A DNA stretch of 64,000 bases from Gemmatimonadota bacterium (GCA_009841115.1 VXML01000079.1:62001-126000), one strand, 5' to 3'; counted from the stretch's first letter, positions 40,711-50,745 are shown. The notes: generated by a model not told the origin, from the sequence alone. Numbers and translations: made by a program.

Positions 40711-41774
40711 CGGTCTGCCGCCAGCGCGTCCTGCTGAGACGCGAGGGCCAATTGCTCGACGAATTTTTCAAAATCGCCGTCGAGGATTTCCTCTAGGCGA
40801 TAGAGGGATAAACCAATGCGGTGATCGGTAACCCGGCCCTGGGGAAAGTTGTAGGTGCGAATTTTCACGCTGCGGTCGCCGGAGCCAATCTGGCCGGCGC
40901 GGGCGGCGTCGCGCTCGGCCTTTTGCTCGGCCTGCAATTTGTCGTAGAGCCGGGCGCGCAGGACCTTCAAGGCCTTGTTCTTGTTTTTTAGCTGCGATTT
41001 CTCGTCTTGGCAGGAGACGACAATACCCGTTGGGGTATGGGTGATTTTCACGGCCGAATCCGTAGTGTTGACGCTCTGGCCACCCGGTCCGCTAGAGCGG
41101 TACACTTCGATTTTCAAGTCGTCGGGAGCGATCTCCACCTCTACCTCCTCGGCTTCGGGCAAAACCGCCACCGAGGCCGCCGATGTGTGAATCCGGCCCG
41201 AAGCCTCGGTCTTGGGAACCCGTTGCACGCGGTGTACCCCGCTCTCGAACTTGAGCTGGCCGAAGGCATCCGCACCCGAGACCACAAACACCACCTCCTT
41301 AAAGCCGCCAGCCGGATTCTGACTGGACGAAAGCTCCTCGGTTTTCAAACCCTTGCGCTCGGCGAAGCGGTGGTACATGCGGTGCAGGTCGCTGGCAAAA
41401 AGCCCAGCTTCGTCGCCGCCGGTGCCAGCGCGAATCTCGACGATGGCATTGCGGCTGTCGTTGGGATCTTTGGGAATCAGCAGCACTTTAAGTGTTTCCT
41501 CTAGTTGCGCTACTTTTCCTTTTAGTTGGTCTCGCTCGGCCGCGGCCAATTCGACTAGCTCTGCATCGCTGCCATCGGCGATGATTTCCTCAGCCTCTGC
41601 AAGCTGTTCCAGCGCGGCGCGGTACTGGCCTGCCAAACCCACCACCTCCTGCAAGTCGCCCATTTCTCGCGCCAGCTTCTGGTACTGAGTCGGGTTTTGG
41701 CTGGTGGCCTGATCGGCCATAAGCGCGCTTAGCTCCTCATAGCGCTGCTCGTATTCGTTCAATTTATCTAACAC
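40707..41774 (-). CDS. prfA: Peptide chain release factor 1
   Basis: A 355-residue release factor for UAA and UAG codons. The peptidyl-transferase-centre motif is SSGPGGQSVNTTDSAVKI (GGQ), and the codon-reading tripeptide lies in QRVPKTEASGRIHTS (PKT, fitting the PxT of RF1 and not the SPF of RF2). The start is GTG at 41774, overlapping the end of the DUF1385 gene by seven bases. Length and order with prmC are typical. Confidence 0.95.
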   Translation of the reverse strand: MLDKLNEYEQRYEELSALMADQATSQNPTQYQKLAREMGDLQEVVGLAGQYRAALEQLAEAEEIIADGSDAELVELAAAERDQLKGKVAQLEETLKVLLIPKDPNDSRNAIVEIRAGTGGDEAGLFASDLHRMYHRFAERKGLKTEELSSSQNPAGGFKEVVFVVSGADAFGQLKFESGVHRVQRVPKTEASGRIHTSAASVAVLPEAEEVEVEIAPDDLKIEVYRSSGPGGQSVNTTDSAVKITHTPTGIVVSCQDEKSQLKNKNKALKVLRARLYDKLQAEQKAERDAARAGQIGSGDRSVKIRTYNFPQGRVTDHRIGLSLYRLEEILDGDFEKFVEQLALASQQDALAADR

Positions 41775-42715
41775 GATGGATTGGCCTCGACTTCTTCATT
41801 TAGGGCGCGGCGCAGCGCGTATAGGGCGACTTCTAACTGGTCGTCGTCTGGCTCGCGGGTCGTAATACGCTGCAACCACAGCCCTGGGGCGCTCAGCAAC
41901 CGAACCAGCGGGGCATTGCGCTTCTTGCCCGAGAACTTGAGCAACTCAAAGCTCGTCCCCGCGATAAAGGGCAGCACCGCAAAATGGGTAGCAAAGCGCT
42001 CAAAAAGGCTCTGCGTATGCCCAAAGACGAGCGGGAACAGCGAATCCACGCAGGCGAAGATCAAAATCGCAAAGAGAACTACGATCAGCATGAAGCTAGT
42101 TCCGCAGCGCGGATGCAGCCGACCGAAGCCCCGCGCCACGGCCACCGTCAGCTCAGCACCGGCCTCTAAAGTGAAGATGCTTTTGTGCTCGGCACCGTGA
42201 TATTGAAAAACTCGCTGGATTTCTCGCCACTGGCTTATCGCCCAAAGATAGAGGATCAAAAGCGTCGCCCGCACCGCACCGGCCACTAAGTTGAATTCGA
42301 ACGCGTTCTCCTGTAAGCCCACGAGTTGGGCAGCTAGCAGCGGCAAAAAGAAGAACAGGCCCACGCCCAGCGCCACGGAAAAAATCATCGTCACCCACAA
42401 GGCCAATTGCTCCCGCCAACTATCTTGCCGACGCTCGACCTGCCCCTCTCCTTGGCTGGCGACATCGGCCGAGAAATTGAGAGCCTTTAGCCCAATCAAC
42501 ATCATTTCAAAAAAAGATAGGGCTCCGCGCAATACGGGCAGACCCAACAGGCGATAGCGCTGCGCCAGAGAATCGTACGCTTCCTCGCGTACCACGATCT
42601 GGCGATCAGCCGCCCGCACCGCGGTGACGATTTTGCCGGGCACGCGCATCATCACCCCTTCGATGACGGCTTGACCGCCGACTGGCAGATCTTGCGTGAG
42701 CTGTTCTCTGTCCAT
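41768..42715 (-). CDS. DUF1385 (YqhQ-like) membrane protein
   Basis: A 315-residue membrane protein. It starts LPVGGQAVIEGVMMRVPGKI, the family's signature, then has RGALSFFEMMLIGLKALN, about four to five hydrophobic segments, and the HGAEHKSIFTLE and HPRCGTSFMLIVV motifs (His/Cys, possible metal site). The ATG at 42715 matches family starts; the longer open frame upstream is not coding. DUF1385 genes commonly sit between rpmE and prfA in bacteria, as here. Biochemical role is not firmly established. Confidence 0.9.
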   Translation of the reverse strand: MDREQLTQDLPVGGQAVIEGVMMRVPGKIVTAVRAADRQIVVREEAYDSLAQRYRLLGLPVLRGALSFFEMMLIGLKALNFSADVASQGEGQVERRQDSWREQLALWVTMIFSVALGVGLFFFLPLLAAQLVGLQENAFEFNLVAGAVRATLLILYLWAISQWREIQRVFQYHGAEHKSIFTLEAGAELTVAVARGFGRLHPRCGTSFMLIVVLFAILIFACVDSLFPLVFGHTQSLFERFATHFAVLPFIAGTSFELLKFSGKKRNAPLVRLLSAPGLWLQRITTREPDDDQLEVALYALRRALNEEVEANPSC

Positions 42716-42792
42716 GGACTCGCGTACACGAAAAAGGCGATATGATCGCCCTCGGAAGGGCGTCCTACCACCTTTTCGCACGGAATGGGTTG

Positions 42793-43053
42793 TTAGGCTT
42801 GCTGTTCGCTTTTGCCGTAGCGGCGGTTGAACTGGTCGATGCGCCCGCCGCGATCCATGATCTGCTGGCGCTTGCCGGTGTAGAAAGGATGCGAAGCCGA
42901 GCTGATTTCGACCCGGATTACCGGATAGGAATTCCCGTCTTCCCATTCCATCGTCTCTTGGGACTTCATAGTCGAGCGCGACAGTATCTTGTAGTCACAG
43001 CTAGTGTCGAGAAAGATAACCGTTTGATACTCGGGATGGATGTCTTTTTGCAC
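42793..43053 (-). CDS. rpmE2: 50S ribosomal protein L31 type B
   Basis: An 86-residue ribosomal protein. [20 protein letters not shown] and [13 protein letters not shown] then [11 protein letters not shown] are the L31 blocks. It lacks the CxxC zinc pair of type A and has the longer type B middle region. GTG start at 43053 with AGAGGAG upstream. Confidence 0.93.
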   Translation of the reverse strand: MQKDIHPEYQTVIFLDTSCDYKILSRSTMKSQETMEWEDGNSYPVIRVEISSASHPFYTGKRQQIMDRGGRIDQFNRRYGKSEQQA

Positions 43054-43138
43054 CTTTACACTCCTCTGCTTTCTGGGGATTGAAACTCGGCTATCGAGTC
43101 AATAAAAATAGAGGCTTGAAACTCAAAAGACAAGGAGA

Positions 43139-44413
43139 CTAGTCATTCATGGCCTTGAGGAATTCCTCGTTGGATTCCGTGCCCTGCATGCGCTCTTGGA
43201 GGAACTCCATGCCCTCAACGACTCCCATCTGATTGAGTATGCGGCGCAGGACCCACGAGCGGTTTAATTCAAACTCCGTCAGCAGCAACTCTTCTTTGCG
43301 GGTGCTCGTCGCCGTTACATCAATGGCCGGATAGACGCGGCGGTTACTCAATCGGCGGTCTAGCTGCACCTGCATATTGCCCGTGCCTTTGAATTCTTCA
43401 AAGATCACTTCGTCCATGCGGCTTCCAGTCTCTACCAGAGCCGTAGCGATAATCGTCAGGCTGCCGCCTTCTTCGAGATTGCGGGCGGCGGCGAAAAAAC
43501 GGCGCGGCCACTGCAAAGCTGTCGAGTCAACGCCACCGGTGAGGATCCGCCCCGAGTGCGGCGTCACTGTATTGTAGGCCCGTGCCAAGCGCGTGATGCT
43601 ATCGAGCAGGATGACCACATCCCGCTTGTGCTCGACTAGACGCCGAGCCTTCTCGATCACCATATCCGCCACCTGCACGTGTCGTGTAGCCGACTCATCA
43701 AAGGTCGAGCTAACGACTTCGCCCTGCACCGAACGCAGCATATCGGTAACTTCCTCGGGGCGCTCGTCAATAAGTAAGACGATGAGAACCGCTTCGGGAT
43801 GATTGGTTGTGATGGCGTTGGCAACCTTTTGCAACAGCATGGTTTTGCCAGTGAAGGGCGGCGCAACGATTAGGCCACGCTGTCCTTTGCCGATGGGCGA
43901 GAGCAAGTCGAGAATCCGCGTCGTCATGTCCTTGGGATTGTGCTCTAACTTGAAGCGATCCGTAGGATGCAAGGCCGTCAGATTTTCAAAGATCGTCTTG
44001 TTCTTGGTGACTTCTGGGTCGTCGAAGTTGATCGCCTCGACTCGCAGCAGCGCAAAGTACTTCTCATCGTTTTTAGGCGGGCGGATCTGACCGGAGATCG
44101 TATCGCCCGTGCGCAGGCTAAATCGCTTAATCTGCGAATGAGAAACGTAAATGTCGTCGGGACCAGGTAAGTAGTTATAGCTCGGCGAGCGAAGAAAGCC
44201 GAACCCCTCGTCCAGCACCTCCAAAGTACCTTGCGCAAAGATCAGCCCACTACGCTCGGTTTGGTGCTTGAGGATGGAGAAGATCAACTCCTGCTTGCGC
44301 AAAGAGGTGCAATCTACAACTTCCAGTTTCTTGGCCAGCTCTTGGAGATCCAAGATGTTCATGCGCTGGAGTTCGACAATATTCATTTTCTGCGTTCTAT
44401 TGAGAGGCGGCAT
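43139..44413 (-). CDS. rho: Transcription termination factor Rho
   Basis: A 424-residue hexameric RNA helicase that ends transcription. N-terminal helix [15 protein letters not shown], cold-shock-like RNA domain ([35 protein letters not shown]), P-loop [14 protein letters not shown] (usually APPKAGKT), Walker [19 protein letters not shown], and the R-loop/secondary site [16 protein letters not shown] are present. The start at 44413 follows AAGGAAGAG; ATG 44386 is a possible alternative. First gene of a long minus-strand run. Confidence 0.95.
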   Translation of the reverse strand: MPPLNRTQKMNIVELQRMNILDLQELAKKLEVVDCTSLRKQELIFSILKHQTERSGLIFAQGTLEVLDEGFGFLRSPSYNYLPGPDDIYVSHSQIKRFSLRTGDTISGQIRPPKNDEKYFALLRVEAINFDDPEVTKNKTIFENLTALHPTDRFKLEHNPKDMTTRILDLLSPIGKGQRGLIVAPPFTGKTMLLQKVANAITTNHPEAVLIVLLIDERPEEVTDMLRSVQGEVVSSTFDESATRHVQVADMVIEKARRLVEHKRDVVILLDSITRLARAYNTVTPHSGRILTGGVDSTALQWPRRFFAAARNLEEGGSLTIIATALVETGSRMDEVIFEEFKGTGNMQVQLDRRLSNRRVYPAIDVTATSTRKEELLLTEFELNRSWVLRRILNQMGVVEGMEFLQERMQGTESNEEFLKAMND

Positions 44414-44737
44414 CTCTTCCTTGCAACCTTTCTTGCGGTTAGAGTGCAGGAACACAAAGGGAATATTCGATTGAGCTAGGGCACTGTAAGCACCTAGAGC
44501 TATTACGAGGATTGGAGTACATGCGGTAGTACTGCTAAAACACTAAAACCTACCTAAGGTATGCCGTACCTTGGTAAAATTCTTTAATAGCTACAGAAGG
44601 TCTATTGCGAAGAATATCTAAAAGGAGAGTGGGGTTTCAAGCGGAATAAACCGCTGAGGTATTTAGTTTAGGAAAGGAGAGATGCGAAAGAGATTAAAGG
44701 ATACAGATAATATCTTTTTTTGTCAAGGCATACTATA
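44414..44737. other. Leader region upstream of rho, no gene seen
   Basis: AT-rich DNA of about 320 bases. The only clear structure is an inverted repeat AAGGTA-TGCCG-TACCTT at 44556-44572, extended by one wobble and one further pair. Long leaders with regulatory structure are common for rho, which is often self-controlled; this is suggestive only. Confidence 0.4.
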
Positions 44738-44776
44738 TAAAAAATAGGACGCCCGCTGGTCGAGAAGGCGTCCTAT
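44738..44776 (-). terminator. Rho-independent terminator after 44804-45487
   Basis: AGGACGCC and GGCGTCCT pair around a 12-base loop. Read on the minus strand the stem is followed by ATTTTTTATA. Confidence 0.8.
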
Positions 44777-44803
44777 CTCTGCAACTTGTAACTTCTCGTG
44801 CCC

Positions 44804-45487
44804 TTATTGATCGACACCAACGGCCATCGCCATCCGAGCTATATCCTCATTGGAAGCAAAAGGTGCGACAACGCCAGTTTCGTTGTCGCCGTCAAAGGCT
44901 CTCACGTCATAGACATAGGAGGCTCCACTGACGACGTCACTATCGACGAATTCGGAGACACCTGGCCCCAGCGTGGCAACCAACCTTTCGCTGCCCTGTT
45001 CCTGAGTTACGGCCTTGCCGAAATCATCGGCGAAGCGCAGAAAATCATCGACATCAATTTGGCCATTGGGCACTATGTCGAAAAACAACTCAAAATCCGC
45101 GTTGGCGTCAGAAGAACCGAAGCGATCGGCTAAGAGAAAGAAATCGTCAAAGTCAACCCTATTCCCCTCGCGCGTAAACCAGCCGAGTACTATCTCGCCG
45201 CTATCATCCACAGGAGGGAAATAATCCGTGCGGTACACGCGATAGCCGTGTACGTCGCCCGTAGGCACCACTTGGCCCCCAAAGGTCGTAAACGAACGAG
45301 CATCATCTGTCGATAGCATCCAAGAAAGCGCCACGGATGGAGCATCACTGGCTGTGGCTTGTAGGTCAGTCACAGGTGCAGGAGGAATATTATCGACGGA
45401 AGCTACGGGCTCAGAGGTAGTCAACTGAGCGGCCGCGGGAGCTGCGCAAAAAGCAGCTAGTGCGACGATGCGAATATACCCTTTCAT
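44804..45487 (-). CDS. Secreted FN3-like protein with a dockerin-type insert
   Basis: A 227-residue exported protein with a signal peptide ending AAPAAAQ (residues 1-21). A fibronectin-III-like fold starts PPAPVTDLQATASDAPSVAL and VHGYRVYRTDYF, is interrupted by two dockerin-type calcium loops (NRVDFDDFFLLADRFG and NGQIDVDDFLRFADDFG), and resumes with FVDSDVVSGASYVYDVRAFD. The dockerin pair appears to be nested in an FN3 loop. It is a paralogue of the neighbouring 45542-46207 gene, where the dockerin is C-terminal. Binding partner unknown; no cohesin is seen nearby. Confidence 0.75.
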   Translation of the reverse strand: MKGYIRIVALAAFCAAPAAAQLTTSEPVASVDNIPPAPVTDLQATASDAPSVALSWMLSTDDARSFTTFGGQVVPTGDVHGYRVYRTDYFPPVDDSGEIVLGWFTREGNRVDFDDFFLLADRFGSSDANADFELFFDIVPNGQIDVDDFLRFADDFGKAVTQEQGSERLVATLGPGVSEFVDSDVVSGASYVYDVRAFDGDNETGVVAPFASNEDIARMAMAVGVDQ

Positions 45488-45541
45488 CGAACTATACTCC
45501 TTGTGAAAAGATGAAATACAAAGCCATATTGCGACCGGTCC

Positions 45542-46207
45542 CTACTCGTACAAATCAGCACCGAGGTTATCGGCCCAAAGGAAAAAGTCATCGAGGTCAA
45601 CCACGCCATTGCCGTCGATATCCGTGGCTGGGTCGAATTCGGCTTGACCGAAGTTGGTTTGAAAAATGCCGTAGTCTAAAAGGTCCACATCGCCGTCGTA
45701 GTCAAAGTCGCCAAGGAGCAACATGTTCCTGACTTCGGCAGACTCGATGGGAGCACTCTCGTTGCCAGTTTCATCGACTACCGAGACCATATAGAAATAT
45801 CGCCTGCTCCCCGCGCTCACATCGATCGAGGCATCAACCAAGGACGTCACGCCGGCACCGACGGTGCCGACTATTGCCAAGCTACCGGAGCCATCGGCGA
45901 GACGACGCCATATATTGTAACCAGCCACATCGTTGACTTCTCTAAAGGTACCACCCGTCGTAAAGTCGCTACTCGTCGGGACCTGGCGCACAGCATCGTC
46001 AACGGATAAGCTCCAAGAGATGCTGATACTCCTTCCACCTTCGTTGAACTCAGCCTGTACTCCGCCAACCGGGCTAGGTGCAAGGTCGTCAGTATCCGCT
46101 GCCGACTCAGAGACCGTCACCTGTGCTGCCGCCGGACTCGCGCACAGAAAAACGCCGAGTCCCAACAAGGCCAAACTCCCGATAGCTCCCCTTATGCCTT
46201 TCGACAT
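45542..46207 (-). CDS. Secreted FN3-like protein with C-terminal dockerin
   Basis: A 221-residue exported protein; the signal peptide ends CASPAAAQ. An FN3-like domain (SPVGGVQAEFNEGGRSISIS, AGYNIWRRLADG, YFYMVSVVDETGNES) is followed by two dockerin-type repeats GDFDYDGDVDLLDYGIFQTN and DIDGNGVVDLDDFFLWADN. It lies 54 bases before its paralogue on the same strand, so both are probably co-transcribed. Role outside the cell, likely in a cohesin-dockerin or calcium-dependent assembly, is inferred. Confidence 0.78.
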   Translation of the reverse strand: MSKGIRGAIGSLALLGLGVFLCASPAAAQVTVSESAADTDDLAPSPVGGVQAEFNEGGRSISISWSLSVDDAVRQVPTSSDFTTGGTFREVNDVAGYNIWRRLADGSGSLAIVGTVGAGVTSLVDASIDVSAGSRRYFYMVSVVDETGNESAPIESAEVRNMLLLGDFDYDGDVDLLDYGIFQTNFGQAEFDPATDIDGNGVVDLDDFFLWADNLGADLYE

Positions 46208-46344
46208 ATCTGATTCCTCCTCTGAATGCTCAATGGGTCAAATTCTGATTTGGCCCCAGCATAGGCCATGAATAAGCGTTTAACTTATTAATAATACCAA
46301 CAGTTCGCTGTAAACTCAAGGAATTAACGCACTAATTGATTTTC

Positions 46345-46373
46345 TTGACCCGGTTAATGGGCCACCATATTTT
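46345..46373 (+). promoter_or_regulatory. Candidate sigma-70 promoter for dnaG
   Basis: TTGACC (46345-46350), 17-base spacer, TATTTT (46368-46373), 44 bases before the ATG. The -10 hexamer is the same as that proposed for recA. Confidence 0.45.
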
Positions 46374-46417
46374 GCTCAATGGCGCTGTTAATATAGAAAA
46401 AAAGCCCCCTGCTAGCA

Positions 46418-48202
46418 ATGCCACGTATCCCCGAAGACATCCTCCAACGTATCCGCGACGCCACCGACATCGTCGACTTGATCTCCGAACACGTCCAGCT
46501 CGTCAAGAAGGGCCGCAACTACTCCGGTCTCTGCCCTTTTCACGAGGAAAAAACCCCCTCCTTCAGCGTTGACCCCGACCGCCAATTCTACCACTGCTTC
46601 GGCTGTGGCGTCGGGGGTAATGTATTCAAGTTCATCCAGGAGATCGACCGCGTTACTTTTGTCGAAGCGGTCAAATTCCTCGCCGATCGCGCTGGCGTCG
46701 CCCTGCCCGAACATTCGGGGCCATCGCGCGAGGAGACCGAGGCCGCCGACAACCTCTACCGGGCCAATGACCTAGCGCGAAAGTACTTTCACCATCTGTT
46801 GCTCAACGACGATGTCGGCGCTAATGCCCGCACGTATTTGCAGACGCGCAGCCTCACAGGCGAAACCATCGAGCGCTTCGGCCTGGGCTACGCGCCGCCG
46901 GAGTGGGACGCCTTGCTCAAAGTCGCCGGTCGCCGAGACTTGAATCCCCAGATCTTGGAGCGGGCCGGATTGGCCCTGCCGCGCTCCACAGGCAGCGGAC
47001 ACTACGATCGCTTTCGCGACCGAGTCACTTTTCCCATCGCCAATCTCTCCAATCGGACCATTGCCTTCGGCGCGCGCGCACTCCAGCCCGACCAAGAGCC
47101 TAAATACCTCAACTCGCCCGAAACGCCCATCTATCACAAGGGGAGAGTACTCTACGGCCTAGCCGACACCCGCGACGCCATCCGCCGCCAAGATACTGCA
47201 CTAGTCGTCGAAGGCTACATGGACCTCATCAGCCTAGCGCAAGCTGGCATCCAGCACGTAGTCGCCACCTCCGGCACGGCCCTGACCGAAGATCACTGCC
47301 GCCTGTTGGCTCGTTATGCCCGCCAAGTCGTGCTGCTATTCGACGGCGACGCGGCCGGCTCCACAGCCGCCATGCGAGCCTGCGAAGCTCTCCTAGGTAC
47401 TGGCCTAGACGCTCGCGTCGTCTCGCTGCCCTCCGAGCACGACCCCGATACCTTCGTCCAAACGCACGGTTCGGACGAGCTGCTCAAACGAGCCGAAAAT
47501 GCCCAGTCGGTTCTCGATTTCTACCTCGAACAACTCGCCCAGCAGCACGATCTCTCCAGCGTCGCAGGCAAAGCGCGTGCTGTCGAAAGGCTCAAACCTC
47601 TCCTAGCCAAGCCCCGCGATGCGGTTCGCCGCGACCTACTGCTGCGGGAAGTCGCCGAGCGCCTCTCGGTTGACGAGCAATCCCTGCGCCACGATCTGCA
47701 AGCCTCCATCCGCCGTCCCCAACAACAGCGCAAGGCAGTTGCCGAGCCATCCCCGACAGCCACGCCCGCACCACCGCGCCACGAGCTCGAGTTCATAGGG
47801 CTGTTGCTCAACTTCCCGCAATTCATCCCCCAAACCGTCCGGGAATTCGCCCCCGACTCGCTAAGCGACGCCCGTACTCAAGCCCTGTGTCGCACCCTCT
47901 TCAACCATCATGCTCACGGCAAAGCCATCGACCTTGGCATTTTCATCAGTGAGCTGCAAGACGACGCACTCGTACGCCTAGTCGCTCAATGCGCGGCCCA
48001 AGGTTTCGACGAGGAACAATTCGAGCGGCAATGGCGCGACTATTTGCGTTACTTTCAGAAAAATGCGCTGCAAAAGCGCATCGACAACGCACGTCAGGCT
48101 CTCGCAACGGCATCCGACGACGGCGAAATTGCACGCCTCAGCGCCGAACTCGTCGCGCTCAATCAAGAGCGCCAAGCGGTCGCGGCCCAACAAAGCTCTT
48201 GA
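46418..48202 (+). CDS. dnaG: DNA primase DnaG
   Basis: A 594-residue primase that makes RNA primers at the replication fork. The CHC2 zinc finger is CPFHEEKTPSFSV with YHCFGCGVGGNVFKF. The core has ETIERFGLGYAPPEW and FPIANLSNRTIAFGARAL, and the TOPRIM motif is ALVVEGYMDLISLAQAG with VVLLFDGDAAGS (DxD). The C-terminal helicase-binding region is more divergent. It starts with its own promoter and ends in a terminator before tRNA(CAU). Confidence 0.96.
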   Translation: MPRIPEDILQRIRDATDIVDLISEHVQLVKKGRNYSGLCPFHEEKTPSFSVDPDRQFYHCFGCGVGGNVFKFIQEIDRVTFVEAVKFLADRAGVALPEHSGPSREETEAADNLYRANDLARKYFHHLLLNDDVGANARTYLQTRSLTGETIERFGLGYAPPEWDALLKVAGRRDLNPQILERAGLALPRSTGSGHYDRFRDRVTFPIANLSNRTIAFGARALQPDQEPKYLNSPETPIYHKGRVLYGLADTRDAIRRQDTALVVEGYMDLISLAQAGIQHVVATSGTALTEDHCRLLARYARQVVLLFDGDAAGSTAAMRACEALLGTGLDARVVSLPSEHDPDTFVQTHGSDELLKRAENAQSVLDFYLEQLAQQHDLSSVAGKARAVERLKPLLAKPRDAVRRDLLLREVAERLSVDEQSLRHDLQASIRRPQQQRKAVAEPSPTATPAPPRHELEFIGLLLNFPQFIPQTVREFAPDSLSDARTQALCRTLFNHHAHGKAIDLGIFISELQDDALVRLVAQCAAQGFDEEQFERQWRDYLRYFQKNALQKRIDNARQALATASDDGEIARLSAELVALNQERQAVAAQQSS

Positions 48203-48229
48203 CCTACTTAGGAAAAATCCTAGGTTTTT
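48202..48229 (+). terminator. Terminator-like hairpin after dnaG
   Basis: ACCT...AGGA pairs with TCCTAGGT, with a four-base bulge, and is followed by TTTTT. Confidence 0.45.
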
Positions 48230-48241
48230 AACAACGTTACG

Positions 48242-48318
<77 letters not shown>

Positions 48319-48381
48319 TTACTTTTTCCACATGCGCGGTTACGAGGATTGGGCAGCCAATTTTTGTAGCCGTTTTTTCTT

Positions 48382-50577
48382 ATGCAAAGCGTTATAGCCG
48401 TCCTTCTATGGGCCACAGCCGTCTTGGGGCAAGCGGACGCCGACGTTGATCGCGGGGACTCGCGTTTTATGACGACTGTGCTGGCGCGCCTCGCCCAGCG
48501 GGCCGATCCCATTGCCAACATCTATCTGAACAGAGCTCGCGTCGAGGGCCTTAGTTCTCTACTGGGGCAACCGATGAGCGCGGTCAAGCGACTGAACATG
48601 CGCCTGCGGATTGCCCAAGAGCGGGTGCGGGCCGGAGATTTGCGCGCGGGCATCGAAGAGATGCAGCGCGTGTTAGAGGCCGTAGAGGCCGGGCAGGTGC
48701 CGGCGACCGAAGGCTTCGTCTACATGCTGCACGACCAGCTCGCCATCGCCTATCTGCGCCTTGGTGAGCAAGAAAACTGCCTGCACAACCACACCACGGA
48801 TTCCTGCTTGCTGCCGATCCGCGGCGACGGTATCCACCGCTTGCAGGAAGGCTCCCGTCGCGCCATTGAGCACTACACCATAAACTTGAGCAAACGCCCA
48901 AGCGATCTGGGAACGCGCTGGCTGTTGAACTTGGCGTACATGACCTTGGGCGAATACCCGGAAGGGGTGCCAGAATCTTGGCGCATTCCCCCGCGCGTAT
49001 TCGACGGCGACAGCAGCGGAATCCAGCGCTTCCGCGACGTGGCACCGACGGCCGGAGTCGCGGCTATAGGCCTAGCAGGCGGCAGCGCAGTCGAGGACTT
49101 CAACGGCGACGGCCTGCTCGATATCGCGGTCTCCTCGTGGGGGCTACGCGATCCACTGCGCTACTTCCACAACGAGGGCGACGGCACGTTTACCGAGGCC
49201 ACGACAGGGGCCGGGCTGACCGGGCAAATCGGGGGGATCAACCTCGAACAGGCCGACTACGACAACGACGGAGATGTCGATCTGCTCGTTTTGCGCGGTG
49301 CTTGGATGGGAGAAGAAGGCCGTATGCCCAACTCTCTGTTGCGCAACAACGGCGACGGCACCTTTGTGGACGTGACGCGGCGCACCGGCTTGTTCTCCTT
49401 GCACCCGACCCACGTAGCAGCCTTTGCCGACTTCGACAACGATGGCTGGTTGGATCTGTTTGTCGGCAACGAGTCCGGCAAGCAGCCCCATCCATGCCAG
49501 TTGTTTCGCAACCAAGAGGACGGCACGTTTGTCGATGTGGCTCCCGCAGTCGGCGTCGATCACGTGGGCTTTGTGAAGGGCGTTGCCTGGGGCGATATAG
49601 ACAACGACGGCTCGATTGACCTATACGTATCTCAGTTCTACCAAGAAAATGTCCTCTACCGCAACCTCGGCGACACACCAGCGGGCTGGCGCTTTGCCGC
49701 GGCGGTCGTCGCGCCGGGGCCGAACGAGAGCTTTCCCACTTGGTTTTGGGACTACGACAACGACGGCTGGCTCGACTTGTTCGCCGGTGGCTACAATATG
49801 AACGACCTCGGCGACATGGCGCGTGCGTACCTTGGCGAGGAATTTACCGCCGATCACGCCCACATGTATCGCAACAACGGCGACGGCACCTTCACCGAGG
49901 TCACCGAAGCACTGGGGAGCTTTAGCCAAGTCATCCTAGCTATGGGTGCCAACTACGGCGACTTGGACAACGATGGGTTCCCCGACTGCTACGTCGGCAC
50001 CGGGATTCCCGATCTGCGCTCCCTCACGCCCAACCGCATGTTGCACAACGACAGTGGCACGCGGTTTTTGGATGTCACCACCACAGGCGGCTTCGGCAAC
50101 GTGCAGAAAGGGCACGGCGTGTCCTTTGCCGATTTCGACAACGATGGGGACCAAGACGTCTTTGAGGTCATGGGCGGTGCTTTTGAAGGCGACCTCTATC
50201 AGAACGTGCTCTACGAAAATCCCGGACACGGCAACCGCTGGCTGCGGCTGTTTCCCCAAGGTGTGCAGTCGAACCGAGGTGCTATTGGCGGCCGCGTGCG
50301 CGTGCGCGTGCAGCAACCAGACGGCAGCACCCGCGACATTCACCACCTCATCGGCTCGGGCGGCAGTTTTGGAGCCAACCCGCTCACGCCGCACCTCGGG
50401 CTGGGAGACGCCACGGAATTGGTCTTTGTGGAAATCATCTGGCCGGCGACCCATCAGGCGCAGCGCTGGCAGGGGCTGAAACTCGACCGAGCGTACCGAC
50501 TGCGCGAGGGCCACCCTTCGGCGACTGAAGTAACCTTGCTAAAATTCCACTTTACCGCCGGGCACAACGGACATTGA
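48382..50577 (+). CDS. FG-GAP repeat protein with ASPIC/UnbV domain (CRTAC1-like)
   Basis: A 731-residue exported protein; residues 1-16 are a short signal peptide. Residues about 60-190 are helical and TPR-like. From about 210 there are six or more FG-GAP/VCBS calcium-binding blades of the form DFNGDGLLDIAV, DYDNDGDVDLLVL, DFDNDGWLDLFVG and DIDNDGSIDLYVS, forming a beta-propeller. The C-terminal ASPIC/UnbV module is NRGAIGGRVRVRVQQPDG with the LGLGDAT end. Such proteins are extracellular or outer-membrane associated; the ligand is unknown. Flanked by tRNA genes on both sides. Confidence 0.88.
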   Translation: MQSVIAVLLWATAVLGQADADVDRGDSRFMTTVLARLAQRADPIANIYLNRARVEGLSSLLGQPMSAVKRLNMRLRIAQERVRAGDLRAGIEEMQRVLEAVEAGQVPATEGFVYMLHDQLAIAYLRLGEQENCLHNHTTDSCLLPIRGDGIHRLQEGSRRAIEHYTINLSKRPSDLGTRWLLNLAYMTLGEYPEGVPESWRIPPRVFDGDSSGIQRFRDVAPTAGVAAIGLAGGSAVEDFNGDGLLDIAVSSWGLRDPLRYFHNEGDGTFTEATTGAGLTGQIGGINLEQADYDNDGDVDLLVLRGAWMGEEGRMPNSLLRNNGDGTFVDVTRRTGLFSLHPTHVAAFADFDNDGWLDLFVGNESGKQPHPCQLFRNQEDGTFVDVAPAVGVDHVGFVKGVAWGDIDNDGSIDLYVSQFYQENVLYRNLGDTPAGWRFAAAVVAPGPNESFPTWFWDYDNDGWLDLFAGGYNMNDLGDMARAYLGEEFTADHAHMYRNNGDGTFTEVTEALGSFSQVILAMGANYGDLDNDGFPDCYVGTGIPDLRSLTPNRMLHNDSGTRFLDVTTTGGFGNVQKGHGVSFADFDNDGDQDVFEVMGGAFEGDLYQNVLYENPGHGNRWLRLFPQGVQSNRGAIGGRVRVRVQQPDGSTRDIHHLIGSGGSFGANPLTPHLGLGDATELVFVEIIWPATHQAQRWQGLKLDRAYRLREGHPSATEVTLLKFHFTAGHNGH

Positions 50578-50615
50578 CTCAGTAGCTGTTGGAGGCTAAT
50601 TTAAAAAATGCTCTT

Positions 50616-50692
50616 GGGCGATTAGCTCAGTTGGTTAGAGCGCCGGTCTCACATACCGGAGGTCCGCAGTTCAAATCTGCGATTGCCCACCA
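50616..50692 (+). tRNA. tRNA-Val(CAC)
   Basis: Acceptor GGGCGAT/ATTGCCC, D stem GCTC/GAGC, anticodon stem CCGGT/ACCGG with loop CTCACAT (anticodon CAC), T stem CGCAG/CTGCG, discriminator A, encoded CCA. Acceptor and T stems are identical to those of tRNA-Val(GAC) at 22067. Confidence 0.95.
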
Positions 50693-50696
50693 TTAA

Positions 50697-50741
50697 GCAA
50701 AGGCCGTGCGAAGCGCATCTCAGCTTCCATGGCCTTTTTTT
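50697..50741 (+). terminator. Terminator after tRNA-Val(CAC)
   Basis: AAGGCC pairs with GGCCTT and encloses GAAGC/GCTTC; TTTTTTT follows. Confidence 0.7.
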
Positions 50742-50745
50742 AGCG

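Noticed and set aside
50616..50692. tRNA-Val(CAC) as a far attachment copy of the tRNA-Val(GAC) 3' end
   Set aside because: It is a complete second tRNA gene with its own anticodon arm and terminator, in a region of ordinary composition.
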